Source of the DNA: Sorghum bicolor
Taxonomy: Eukaryota; Streptophyta; Magnoliopsida; Poales; Poaceae
Assembly (NCBI RefSeq): GCF_000003195.3
Contig: NC_012872.2
Span: 22,902,066 to 22,966,065, forward strand
Direction of reading: 5' to 3'
Length of the DNA: 64,000 bases
Shown here: piece by piece, positions 10,396 to 19,950 of the stretch
How positions within the stretch are numbered: the first letter of the stretch is position 1
Layout: the number at the start of each line of letters is the position of its first letter
Notes under the pieces: model-generated
The model's input: the letters and a program-made list of their open reading frames with translations, nothing else
Database searches by the model: none
Told to the model about the DNA's origin: nothing
Translations under genes and position numbers: made by a program

Positions 10396-13300
10396 CTATG
10401 TGTTAAGCAGCGTCTGGATTGCCGATATAGCGCGTAGCCGAATTTGGTTGGCTGCTTCTATCTCCTTGATGTCATCATCGGCAGAACCTTCTATCGGCTT
10501 CAGCTTCTTCTTCAGTTGGAGTGCTTTGCGACCATGAGCATTTCGCTCGCGCTCAAGAAGCCTGATGGTCTCTGGCAATTGGCTCTCTTCCTGTTGGGCT
10601 TGGGACAGAGCGTTCTCTACTTCCTTGAGCTCCGCCAACAGGGACTCTTTTCTTGCCGATAGATCGGATATCTTCTGCTTCAGCGCGTCTCCAGAAGATC
10701 TCAGGATACCGATGTTCTTGTGCTTCTCATCGGTCAAAAGCTTCTCTTTCCTCATTTCATCGGAGAGTTGAGTCTGAGCGGCTCTATCGGCAAGCCGCCG
10801 AGAAGCTCTTTGGTACTGCAGCTGGCGACTCTCCAGATGAGCGGCTTGGAACAGGATTTCTTCAACATCGGCTGGGATTTGGCCTCTAAGAGTTCTGAAC
10901 AGGGTCTTGGTAGGGTCAGAATCATCAACCAATTGCGCTGTGTCCTGGTGAAGGAGAGCTGACAATTCTTCCAGCCTGACCCTGACCTCTGCCGATGTGA
11001 TGCCGACCGTCTGAGAAGTGCTTGCTTCTTCACCTTCTTCTTCAGAGAAATCGATGGCGAAGGAGAACAGGCTATCGGGAGAATCTTGTTCCTGGGAGGG
11101 AAAGCAAAATTAGCTCATACTTAGAGAATCGGCAAATAGTGCTAACGGTAAACGGTGACTTACTTGCTTCAAGGCGATCTCTTGTCTTTGACTGAGAAGT
11201 GCTGACGGAGCTGCAGGCTGATCGGCCAAAGATGTCGATGGAGCTACAGGTTGATCGGCTGAGATTGCCGATGGAACGATATCAACTGAAAGAAGACAAA
11301 AGGAGTTATGAGACTAAATAAGAATAAGTTCATCGGTAGCGATATTGTTAAAGTATGTTACCTGGAGGAGGGACAACGGTTGTCTGAATCAGGAGAACTG
11401 CCAATGGTATAACTGGACCCACCGGGCCTGTTGTTTGTTCACCCGTGTCAGCTGATGTATCTTCTGTTTGAGATCCTTCCTGTTGGGGTTCTTCTATCTG
11501 TGGTGCTTCCTGCATAGGTGGGGGAGATGGTGCTTGCTGTGGCTGGGCTTCTGGAGAAGAAGGAGAAGATTCCACCGGAATTGGAGATACCGGAGGAGGA
11601 GGGGGAGTTGCTACCTTCTGGCGCTTTGTTCCAGTCTTAGCACCCGTGGTGCCCTTCCTCTTGGGTTGGCTAGACTGGGGGGCATCGGTACGTTCACACC
11701 TGGCTTTATTCGATGCGCCGGTTTGCTGCAATAATGAACAAGAGTTTATAAGCATAAATATAGCCGATATAAAGATAGTCAGCATAAAGGAAAAGATTTG
11801 ACAAATTGCCTTGAAAGCCCGCGCAAGAGTGGGAGCAGCAACCGTTGGTGATGTCTGAGTTCTTCTGGTGGTGACTTTCCTGAGGCGTACACCCCGATGC
11901 ACGATGGAAGCTAGAGTGGGAGCATTGTGGCCGATTGAGGAAATCGGGCCTGATGGAAACAAGTCGATCGGCCTGCCACTCCTGCTAACCAATGGAGGAA
12001 TATTGTCAACCTGCAAAAGGAATACAAGGGTAAGCTGCCGATGGGGGTAATATTGAGAAAATGAAACGTTGGTTTGAGTTACTTACAGTGTCATCGGGAA
12101 CTTCGTATTCGGAGTCAATCATGCCGCGGTATGAAAGTGCCGATCTGCAGAATAGATGCTCTTTCCATTCTGCCCACCATAACTTGTATGCCTGAGTGAT
12201 AAAAGCAGCCGGAACCCATTCTGACAGATTTACATCTATATCGGCGTTTGGTGGTAGTTGGGCTGCTCGAGTCCACTCAAGAAGGTTGTTGATAGTTTCT
12301 CTGGGTTTTATCACATCGGCATAAGGAAGTGCAATCGGCAACTGGCCGAAAGCTAACTGGCGAGCTAATGCCGATGGATTGTAAAATTCGTAAGTTTGAG
12401 GGGAGGTTTTTGTGCTACCAAAGAAATTCACTGGAATGATTCTAGGAGTCACAATTGCCATCATCACCTCATTGTCCCTGTCGAGAGCTTCATCAAATGG
12501 ATTGAAGGTCAGAGGGAGCATGCTATCTGGGTCATCATAAGCCAACCATGGTCGTTCGTCTCTGGTCAAACCCTCATACAGAGTCTGGAAGAATCGGCTG
12601 ATCTGATCTGGATTACCCCCTGAACCAGGCAGAACTATGACAGCTTCGCCAAAGTTCAAGGGGGCGCGTGTTGCCGATTCCTCTTCACCCAATACATGGT
12701 TTTCAGCTATATCTCTTGGGAAACGCTGTGTGAACAGGTTGAAGTTGAGACGCTTGTGCAGATGCAGATTGAGCCACATGTTGACAAACCACCAGGGGCC
12801 TCCCAAGTTGCCAATGGATTGGCCGAGCAGAAGTTTCTGGGCTACTTGATGGAGAAGGTGGTAAGCAGCGCCAAGCAAGTATCGGCCGAGAGGGAATCGG
12901 CCACCGTTAGCCAGTCTTTCTGCTGCCGATAGGTAGACAGAAGTCGGTCCTGCCGATCGACCACATAATACAAACTTGTCCAGCCACATGTTCAGAAAGG
13001 TGGTTTGTTCCTTTATGGTGACAGATCCTTTCCCACAGTACTTCTGAATGTACCCCGACCAACCGCCGATAGCGCGAGTCTCCACTTTGGCACTAGGGGC
13101 AGTATCAAAAAAGTGGGTGCTATCGGCATAAGATATATCTAGACCAGTAAGCATGGCTACATCGGCAAGAGTAGGAGAAGCAGGGCCGTGGCCAAAGGCA
13201 AAAGCATTGAGGGTGTCTGACCAAAAGTAGGATGCAACTATCAGCAGTGACTCGTTCCTATGCATATCGGTAATGGACAATCTAATGCATTGGGCTAGAT

Positions 13301-13692
13301 TCCTTTCACCCCACTGAACTTCATTAGAGTTGCTGACCCTCAAGAACCAGTCTTTCCACCCTACAGTTGGGCTGGGCCAATAGCGGAAGGTGTCCTTCCA
13401 CAGATCTAAGGAAAAATTTTCGGCTCTGAAGGGGATCCTGTTGGTTTCTGTGTTGATAAGGTCAGTTGGATCTGGGTCCCCTAGAGGGCCGAGGCATTGA
13501 AGGTGTGGTTGATCGGTGGGGATGACAATTTTGTTGGACAATTCCTAGTGATTTTGGGCGTAAAAAGAAATACAAAGAGGAAAGAAAAGGAAGATGTTCA
13601 GTAAAATGAATTGCGAGTGAACAGGGATATGAAGAAAAATACAGAAGACAGGGTGGAGATTTGACCTCAGGGACGACGAACCCGACGGCCAT
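10396..13692 (-). CDS. Antisense spliced gene with plant mobile domain (Tat extra ORF)
   Basis: Gene convergent to gag-pol. The proposed exons join in frame (about 955 codons): 13692-13666, 13544-12087, 12010-11810, 11725-11362, 11285-11164, 11091-10396. Most junctions are canonical: donors GTAAGT at 12086 and 11163, GTAACA at 11361; acceptors TTTTGCAG, TTTCAG and CCCAG. The first donor (GTCAAA) and a GC donor at 11809 are weak. The 84-bp intron 11809-11726 has no stop and keeps frame, so it may be retained. Exon 2 encodes a plant mobile domain (P-T-D-Q-P-H-L-Q-C-L-G, then W-K-D-T-F-R-Y-W-P-S-P-T, then A-S-Y-F-W-S-D-T-L-N-A-F). Exons 3-4 are Pro/Ser/Thr-rich with basic patches (possible nuclear localisation); exon 6 is a long Glu/Lys/Gln coiled coil. 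Plant mobile domains also occur in transposases and host silencing factors such as MAIL1/MAIN. Antisense extra ORFs are known in Tat elements; function unknown. Confidence 0.75.
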
Positions 13693-13840
13693 CTTGCTGC
13701 GAAGGAAGCGTGTGAAGGCGCCGGAGTTGATGAAGAGGGGTACTTGTCGGAGACCTTAGGAGTTTTGGGTGGCGCCGCCGCTGGAAAAGTAAAGTTGGGT
13801 AGTAGAATGGTGTGATGGGGAAGGAGTACCCAAGAAGGAA

Positions 13841-13850
13841 CTATTTATAG
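13841..13850 (-). promoter_or_regulatory. TATA box of the antisense gene
   Basis: On the minus strand the sequence reads CTATAAATAG, about 150 bp upstream of the proposed ATG at 13692. The 5' leader between them is free of introns. This indicates a promoter independent of the LTR. Confidence 0.65.
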
Positions 13851-14332
13851 GACAAGATGGGCAAGGGCAAATCCGACTTATCTCTTTGCCGCATCCGAGA
13901 AATCCGAGGGTACTCAGGTGGATATGGTAACTGTTCGCACGGTAATCCAGGGATTGTGCAGGTGATTTGACGGGAAGCGGTCATTATCTGAAGATATTTT
14001 ACTGTGCGAGATCTCCTGGTCGGTCCATCGGCGATATTCTATAACGGTCATATTGCCGATGGGCGGATAGAGGGGAAGTAACCGTTTTTGCGAATATCCT
14101 GGTCAGAACATCGGCAGATCTTTGTAACGGTATTGTTGCCGATGTACGACTGAGAAAAATGCCCGTTTAGGAAGTTGGGGATTTCGAGGAATCTGCGGAG
14201 GATTAGGATCAGAGTTGTCCAGATTGAGGTTGTCGGTTACCAGATTAGGAGCATTAATTGCGGGAGAAGGCATCATTACTGCAGAGAATTTTGGAGCATT
14301 AATAGTTTTATACTCCGAAACTGGGGGGCATG
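13851..14332. other. Tat 3' untranslated region and antisense-gene upstream region
   Basis: Non-coding on the pol strand. It carries several GCCGAT/ATCGGC motifs (about 14025-14145), presumably the upstream regulatory DNA of the antisense gene, and ends in the polypurine tract. The segment beginning near 13870 is homologous to 43157-43559 (Tat remnant). Confidence 0.6.
14321..14332 (+). promoter_or_regulatory. Polypurine tract of Tat element
   Basis: The purine-rich ctggggggcatg lies immediately before the 3' LTR at 14333, at the position required for priming plus-strand DNA. The same GGGGGCATG precedes the related LTR at 43560. Confidence 0.8.
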
Positions 14333-15024
14333 TGTTGACACCGTTTTTGGGCACGTGTCTAGGATGGCAGGATAAGGTGGCAGTACGATGTTTACAAAGC
14401 GGGTTGCCGATGAGGATGGTTGCCGATGAGGGAGAAGTTGAATGTGACTAAGTCCACAGGCAGTAATATGGTGCCGATGGCTAGATAAGAAAGTCTGCCG
14501 ATGACTATGGCAAAGGATCTGCCGTTGATGCAAAGGAGGAGTCTGGAAGCGGCCGGTCGTTATGTGGAGGAGTTTCGGTTTGTCACGAGGGATAGTTTTG
14601 TTATTTCCTTAATTATTTGCATCGTTTTGTATACGGATTCCGTGTAATTTGGAATTCGAATTCTAATCGTGTCTGGTTGTAGCTCTTTGAGCAGGGTATA
14701 AATATAGACCCTAGGGCCTTGCAATAATCAATCAAGAAATCAAACACACGTTTTTACTCATATTCCAGCATTTACTTTTCGACGACTTCGTCATACTTTT
14801 TCCTTTTGTTACGAGTTCTTAGGAATTCGTCGACTTAAGCTCGGCGTGTTCTCAAGTTCCGCGTGAGTACCTCTTAGCCGTGACATCCGGGCGCATCGCT
14901 GTTGTCAGGACTAAAGTATTCGAGTTATCACCTTTGCCGATAGCAAGGTCAAATCGGCTGGCACGCCTTAACGTTTGAATCGGGTATTAGCCCTTTGTGT
15001 TTGCAGACCAGTTTTGCATCAACA
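14333..15024 (+). repeat. Tat 3' LTR (692 bp)
   Basis: Same length as the 5' LTR with four substitutions that I can see (near 14524, 14550, 14552 and 14722). Followed by the CTAAC target-site duplication. Confidence 0.95.
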
Positions 15025-15029
15025 CTAAC
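15025..15029. repeat. Target-site duplication CTAAC, right copy
   Basis: Exact repeat of 2777-2781. The CRM-A pol reading frame resumes here. Confidence 0.95.
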
Positions 15030-16625
15030 AAATTGTGTGTACCCCACTGCTCTGTTAGGCTTTTGTTGCTACAGGAAACACATGCAGGTGGATTGATGGG
15101 TCACTTTGGATGGAGAAAGACATATGAGATGCTAGCTGATCTCTTCTACTGGCCAAATATGAGAAGAGACGTCCAACGACTTGTGCAAAGATGCATCACA
15201 TGTCACAAAGCTAAGTCAAAACTGAACCCTCATGGATTATATACTCCCTTGCCTGTTCCTAGTACCCCTTGGGAAGATATTAGCATGGATTTTGTTTTGG
15301 GTTTACCTAGGACAAAGAGGGGAATGGATTCATTTTTTGTTGTTGGTGATCAGTTCTCTAAAATGGCACATTTTATACCTTGTCATAAAAGCGATGATGC
15401 TTCCCACGCAGCCTCTCTATTTTTCAGGGATATTGTAAGATTACACGGCGTGCCCAAAACAATTGTTTCAGACCGTGACACCAAGTTCTTGAGCTACTTT
15501 TGGAAGACATTGTGGGCAAAGCTTGGAACAAGGCTGCTGTTTTCCACCACTTGTCATCCTCAAACGGATGGACAAACTGAAGTTGTGAATAGAACACTTT
15601 CTATGCTGCTATGAGCCTTGATAAAGAAGAACCTGAAGGAGTGGGAAGAGTGCTTGCCACATGTGGAATTCGCTTACAACAGGGCAGTACATTCTACAAC
15701 TAATATGTGTTATTTTGAAGTTGTGTATGGATTCAAACCCCTTGCTTCGATCGATTTGTTGCCTCTACCATTGTAGGAAAGGATTAACATGGAAGCATCC
15801 AAGGATGCATCATATGTCAAGAAGATTCATGAGAAGACCAAAGAAGCAATCGAAAGAAGGTCGAAGTACTATGCTGATTGGGCAAACAAGCATCGCAAGA
15901 AGGTGATATTTGAGCCCGGAGATTTAGTGTGGGTACATCTTCGCAAAGACCACTTTCCTGAGAAGCGTAAATCCAAGTTGATGCCACGGGGAGATGGTCC
16001 ATTCGGAGTGCTGTCCAGGATCAATGATAATGCCTACAAGATTGAGCTTCCTGAAGATTATGGTGTTAGCACAACCTTCAATGTTGCTGACTTGACACCA
16101 TTCTTTGGATTAGAAGAATCAGATTCGAAGACGACTCCTTTTCAAGAGAGGGAGGATGATGAGGTCATCCCAACCAAGCATGCTCCCTCTAATTCCACGC
16201 CAACCTCTACACCGACTACGGTGGCACCAGCCCAAGCCATTGATGGAGCAATTACACGTAGCCTAGCCAAGAAGCTACAACAAGAGGTGAACGCGCTACT
16301 TTGTGAGAGTTCTATTAATGTTAATGAGAATATTATACTACCTAAGTGTTCTACTTTGGTTATGCTTAGGTATACACATGAGGAGGGAGGTGACCTGGAC
16401 CGCAAGGATTGGAACAACACGGTGCAGAACGGACCAGTTGAAAGAAGGGCAGATCGGACCAGTGTGGTGCAGGACGGACCAGTTGAAAGAAAAGATCATA
16501 ACTTTCACTTCCTAGATACTATGAAGGCCCATGAGCACTTGTTGGAAAGCTCTTCGAGTCTACATTCTAATGCCACTGGTGCTGACCTATTTTGTAATGC
16601 CAGTAAAGCTGCCAACCTGTTTTAG
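15030..16625 (+). pseudogene. pol: CRM-A integrase and pol C-terminus reading into the 3' LTR
   Basis: Resumption of CRM-A pol after the Tat insertion. Zinc domain: H and H in [10 protein letters not shown] (about 15080) and C-I-T-C-H (about 15195). Core: D in S-M-D-F-V-L-G (about 15285), D in V-S-D-R-D-T (about 15470) and E in Q-T-E-V-V-N (about 15575). In-frame stops: TGA 15612-15614 (CGA is the expected codon) and a TAG at about 15775. The C-terminal domain (E-P-G-D-L-V-W-V-H near 15915) is open and continues past the LTR boundary at 16157 to a stop at 16623-16625. It includes A-I-T-R-S-L-A-K-K-L-Q-Q-E-V-N-A-L-L. Pol that runs into the 3' LTR is typical of CRM elements. Confidence 0.82.
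16139..16156 (+). promoter_or_regulatory. Polypurine tract of CRM-A (within pol codons)
   Basis: Purine run aagagagggagga immediately before the LTR start TGATGAGG. It doubles as pol coding sequence. Confidence 0.65.
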
Positions 16626-17318
16626 TCGACACTGGTCATCGAGTCATCAGTCTGCATGAAGTTCAAGTTGCCGTGCAAAACTGTACCAATCAACCAGGTT
16701 TCGTGGTACATGCTGCACATGGAGTGAAAGCTTATCAAGTTAACTTTCCGTTGCAACAAACCGCACATCATTTGGAGTTACCAAGAAGGAGTTATGGCTA
16801 AAACATTGAAGACTGCACAGAAGACAAAACGACCACGCTGAAACTCTCCAGGAAGGCATCTCGAGGAGGCCCGTTCACACAGTTCGTATTAACTATTTTG
16901 TTTCGACTTTCCACCTATCTAGCAGGGTTGTTGCTAGTATAAATACCCCCAAGACTCATTGTTATCTCAGACTTATGATATTGAGAATATAAACCACTTT
17001 GTTCAGCTGTGCGCTAACAAATTCAGAGAGAGATCTCTACCCCTTTGCTCTTGTGTTTTCCTTCGCGGAGATTACAGAAGCGGCCGCGTCATCGGCACCC
17101 AATCCGTGCTCCTGATCCTCGAGTTCAGGTTGCGTAGGTTGGTTCTTTGAGAGTGTGGTTGGGCGAATCCTTGGTTTAGGCTGCCGTATAGAGACGGTGG
17201 TTAGCTCCTTTTGCGTGTTGTTAGGTTGCACTAGTTATCCTCGCTGCTTGCAGCAAGTTATCGGCTGATCTTCAGCTAGTTATCCTACGTCGTGAAGATT
17301 GGGACAACGACCTCACCA
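16157..17318 (+). repeat. CRM-A 3' LTR (1162 bp)
   Basis: Starts TGATGAGGTC and ends CCTCACCA; homologous over its full length to the CRM-B 5' LTR (38951-40122), which fixes both ends. The first 470 bp code for the pol C-terminus. Several tens of differences and local rearrangement (about 16560-16870) separate the two copies, so they are distinct insertions of one family. A possible transcript start region precedes 'agcagggttgttgctagtataaata' near 16920 (TATAAATA at about 16938). Confidence 0.88.
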
Positions 17319-18575
17319 CCTCCTCACTAAGAAAGATGCTAAGCCTCGTCTAATTCGATGGATTCTTCTACTCTAAGACTTTGACATAGAAATCCGAGAT
17401 AGGAAGGGAGTAGAGAATTCCGTAGCCGACCACTTGTCTAGGCTTCAATATAAAGAAACACATGATGATCTTCCCATAAATGATTACCTAAGGGATGACA
17501 CCCTGCTTAAGATAACACATGCAGATCCATGGTACGCAGACATTGTAAACTTTATAGTAAAATGCTATGTCCCACCGGGTACAAACAAAAGGAAGTTGCT
17601 TCACGATAGTCATTTCCACCTTTGGGATGAGCCATACCTTTTCTGAGTCTGCGCTGCTGGACTCTTGAGAAGGTGTGTTCCTATGGCTGAGGCTACTCAA
17701 ATTATGGAAAGATGCCATGCCACGCCACATGGAGGACACTATGGTGCATTCCGGACACATGCTAAAATTTGGCAAAGTGGCTTTTTTTTGGCCAACGATG
17801 TATGAAGATACAAAGGACTTTGTCAGGAGATGCCACCGATGTCAAAAACATGGGAATATCAACCCACGAAATTTAATGCCTCTCACAAATAATCTTCAAG
17901 TAGAACTTTTCGATGTATGGGGCATTGATATCATGGGGCCATTCCCTATGTCCGGGAATTACGAGTATATCTTAGTAGCTGTGGACTACGTGTCCAAATG
18001 GGTAGAAGCCCTACCTTGTCGATCAGCTGATTCAAAACATGCCAAGAGATTGTTCCATGAAGTAATCTTTCCTCGCTTTGGTATACCTCGGATAGTTATA
18101 AGCGATGGAGGTTCCCACTTCATTGACAAAATCTTCCGGAAGTACCTAGCCGATCATGGAGTTCGACACAACGTCGCAACGCCATACCATCCTCAGACTA
18201 GCGGTCAAGCCCAAACAAATCAAAAATATTTTACAAAAGACCGTAGATGAGATAGGTAAGGGGTGGAAGGACAAACTTCCTGATGCACTTTGGGCATGTA
18301 GAACTGCATTCAAAACACCCATAGGCATGTCACCTTATCAACTTGTATATGGAAAAACTTGTCATTTGCCTATGGAAGTAGAGTTTAAGGCTCATTGGGC
18401 ACTCAAGAAATGGAACATGGATCTCCACCTCGCTAACGAGAATCGTCTGATGCAACTATCTGAGCTAGAAGAATGGAGAGAGAAAGCCTACCACAATTCA
18501 AAGATCTATAAAGAGAGAACAAAATGATGGCATGATAAGAGAATCAAGCACAAGGAATTTAAGCCTGGAGATAAG
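17319..18575 (+). pseudogene. pol: Athila pol: RNase H end and integrase (first part)
   Basis: Fragment of an Athila-lineage gypsy element whose upstream part lies left of the window, beyond the CRM-A insertion. The RNase H tail ends in A-D-H-L-S-R-L (about 17427). The integrase follows: zinc domain C-H-R-C-Q-K-H-G (about 17833), core D in W-G-I-D-I-M-G (about 17925), D in S-D-G-G-S-H (about 18100), then Q-T-S-G-Q-A (about 18195). Breaks: a stop at about 17350, TGA 17644-17646, a frameshift near 17660, a deletion/frameshift near 18210 that removes the catalytic Glu neighbourhood, and TGA 18525-18527. The last codons before 18575 flow into 26620 after the nested C element, with the TSD ATAAG as overlap. 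Confidence 0.85.
18571..18575. repeat. Target-site duplication ATAAG, left copy
   Basis: Immediately before element C and repeated exactly at 26615-26619. Confidence 0.95.
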
Positions 18576-19909
18576 TGTTGACACTTGCTAACACCACTTG
18601 AATACTAGGTTGTCATCCCCAGCATGGCACTAGAGTGTACTATGGTATTTATACGCACACAGATAATCCGCAAGCGCACGGATACCGTTGAAGCTTTTAC
18701 CCGGTTAAAGGTTTTATCGTATCCACAGGGAAACGGGAGAACTGATCTACGCTCTAACTTAACCAAGATAAGTAAATAGGTGTGAATAGGAAAGATGATA
18801 GAATCGAATAAGAACAATATTAAAGGTAAGATAACAGTGAGTGATAATATAAGAATAGAGAGTAGAGCAATTCTAGTATATGGGCGATGGTAGCAGAATA
18901 GAGAGGATAACTATGGTTTCTCTACTTCAAAGGGGTATGTCTATGTCTGGGACGAACCACGTGATAAGAGTACACCACAAAGGATGCTTATCCATAGGCC
19001 GATAAACCCTACCCGTCCTGCTAACGAGAGGTGGACTACAGGGGACCAACGTAACTGTCACCTACGCGGCCTACCACACGATCCGGCTAGTCAGGGGATA
19101 TCCACAAGTAATCTAGGTCTAAGCACCACGCTTACACCTATACTACAACTCTAACCTGTAGGGTCCTATAGATTAGAAGTACTCAAAAGAGTTGTGAACC
19201 AGAACATACATGATTAGTAATTGCATAATGAATAAGAAGTAGATAACCAGAGGCATCCCATGAGCAAGCTTGATTAGAGCTTGATCATGGCGAAGTACAA
19301 CCGGAGGAAGAACTGACAGGCCGGCCTCTCCTCTAATCCTCCTTCGCTCTCCATCTCGCTACTATCTAGATCTACTCTAGTTTAGAGAAGAGAGGAGAGC
19401 TCTCATCTCTAAACCCTAGCTTTTGCTCTGTCTATGAATAATGATCAAGGGGTGCCTCCTCCAGGGGCCAGGGGGTCTGGTTTTATAGTCCCCTCAAGTG
19501 AACCTGGGCCGTCGGATCAAACCGACATTGATTGAACGATTATTCTTGATCCTTTAGGTTGGTGGAGCATAATCCGCGAGATTGAGCGTGATTGGCCACA
19601 ACTCCTGGGCGGGCGCCCAAGGGGGGTGGGCGGGCGCCCTGCCCCCGGGCCCGATTCGCCTCCGCTTCGGTCTCGTGGCTTCTGGAGTCTTCTAGATGTA
19701 AGATAATTGTGCGGCACGTTAATATCTTTACGTAATCCCGACGTGTGGGCCTTTCTTCCTTATTTCCTGAGAACCCCCTGCAGAAATAAACAAACACCAA
19801 AACTCGTGGAATTCTGTCAGATAAAACCCTAAGTCTAGATCTTGATTTCATTTGGATCCTTTTCTTTGTTTATTTGATAATTAAATTTGATACTTAAGGA
19901 CCGTCAACA
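18576..19909 (-). repeat. Element C 3' LTR
   Basis: On the minus strand starts TGTTGACGGTCC and ends GTGTCAACA. Contains a TATA box (ACTATAAAACC on the minus strand, about 19484-19494), a pair of GGGCGCCC palindromes at 19606-19640, and the conserved 'AGGGTTTTATCTGACAGAATTCCA' type block shared with D LTRs. Confidence 0.92.
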
Positions 19910-19950
19910 AACTCCCCCAAGCTTACCTCTTGCTCGTCCCTGAGCAAGGA
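19910..19950 (-). promoter_or_regulatory. Polypurine tract and conserved box of element C
   Basis: Minus strand reads ...CTCAGGGACGAGCAA... then AAGCTTGGGGGAGTT directly at the LTR start. The same compound box stands before the LTRs of D (32442-32476, 48841-48880) and, in variant form, G (45114-45155). Confidence 0.8.

Larger units (their letters stand above)
2782..15024 (+). mobile_element. Nearly intact Tat-lineage Ty3/gypsy element
   Basis: Complete 12,243-bp element: two 692-bp LTRs (TGTTGACAC...AACA), gag, protease, RT, RNase H, a second RNase H, integrase, a long 3' region with an antisense gene, and a polypurine tract. I find four mismatches between the LTRs by eye (0.6%), so insertion was recent. 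The Tat assignment rests on the extra RNase H domain before integrase and on the long post-integrase region with antisense coding, both known lineage traits. Coding is interrupted only by a few stops and one frameshift. The element is unusually rich in GCCGAT/ATCGGC (see findings). Confidence 0.93.

Noticed and set aside
10444..10962. Plus-strand frames over the antisense gene's last exon
   Set aside because: Mirror of a real coiled-coil exon on the minus strand; composition is that of antisense codons.
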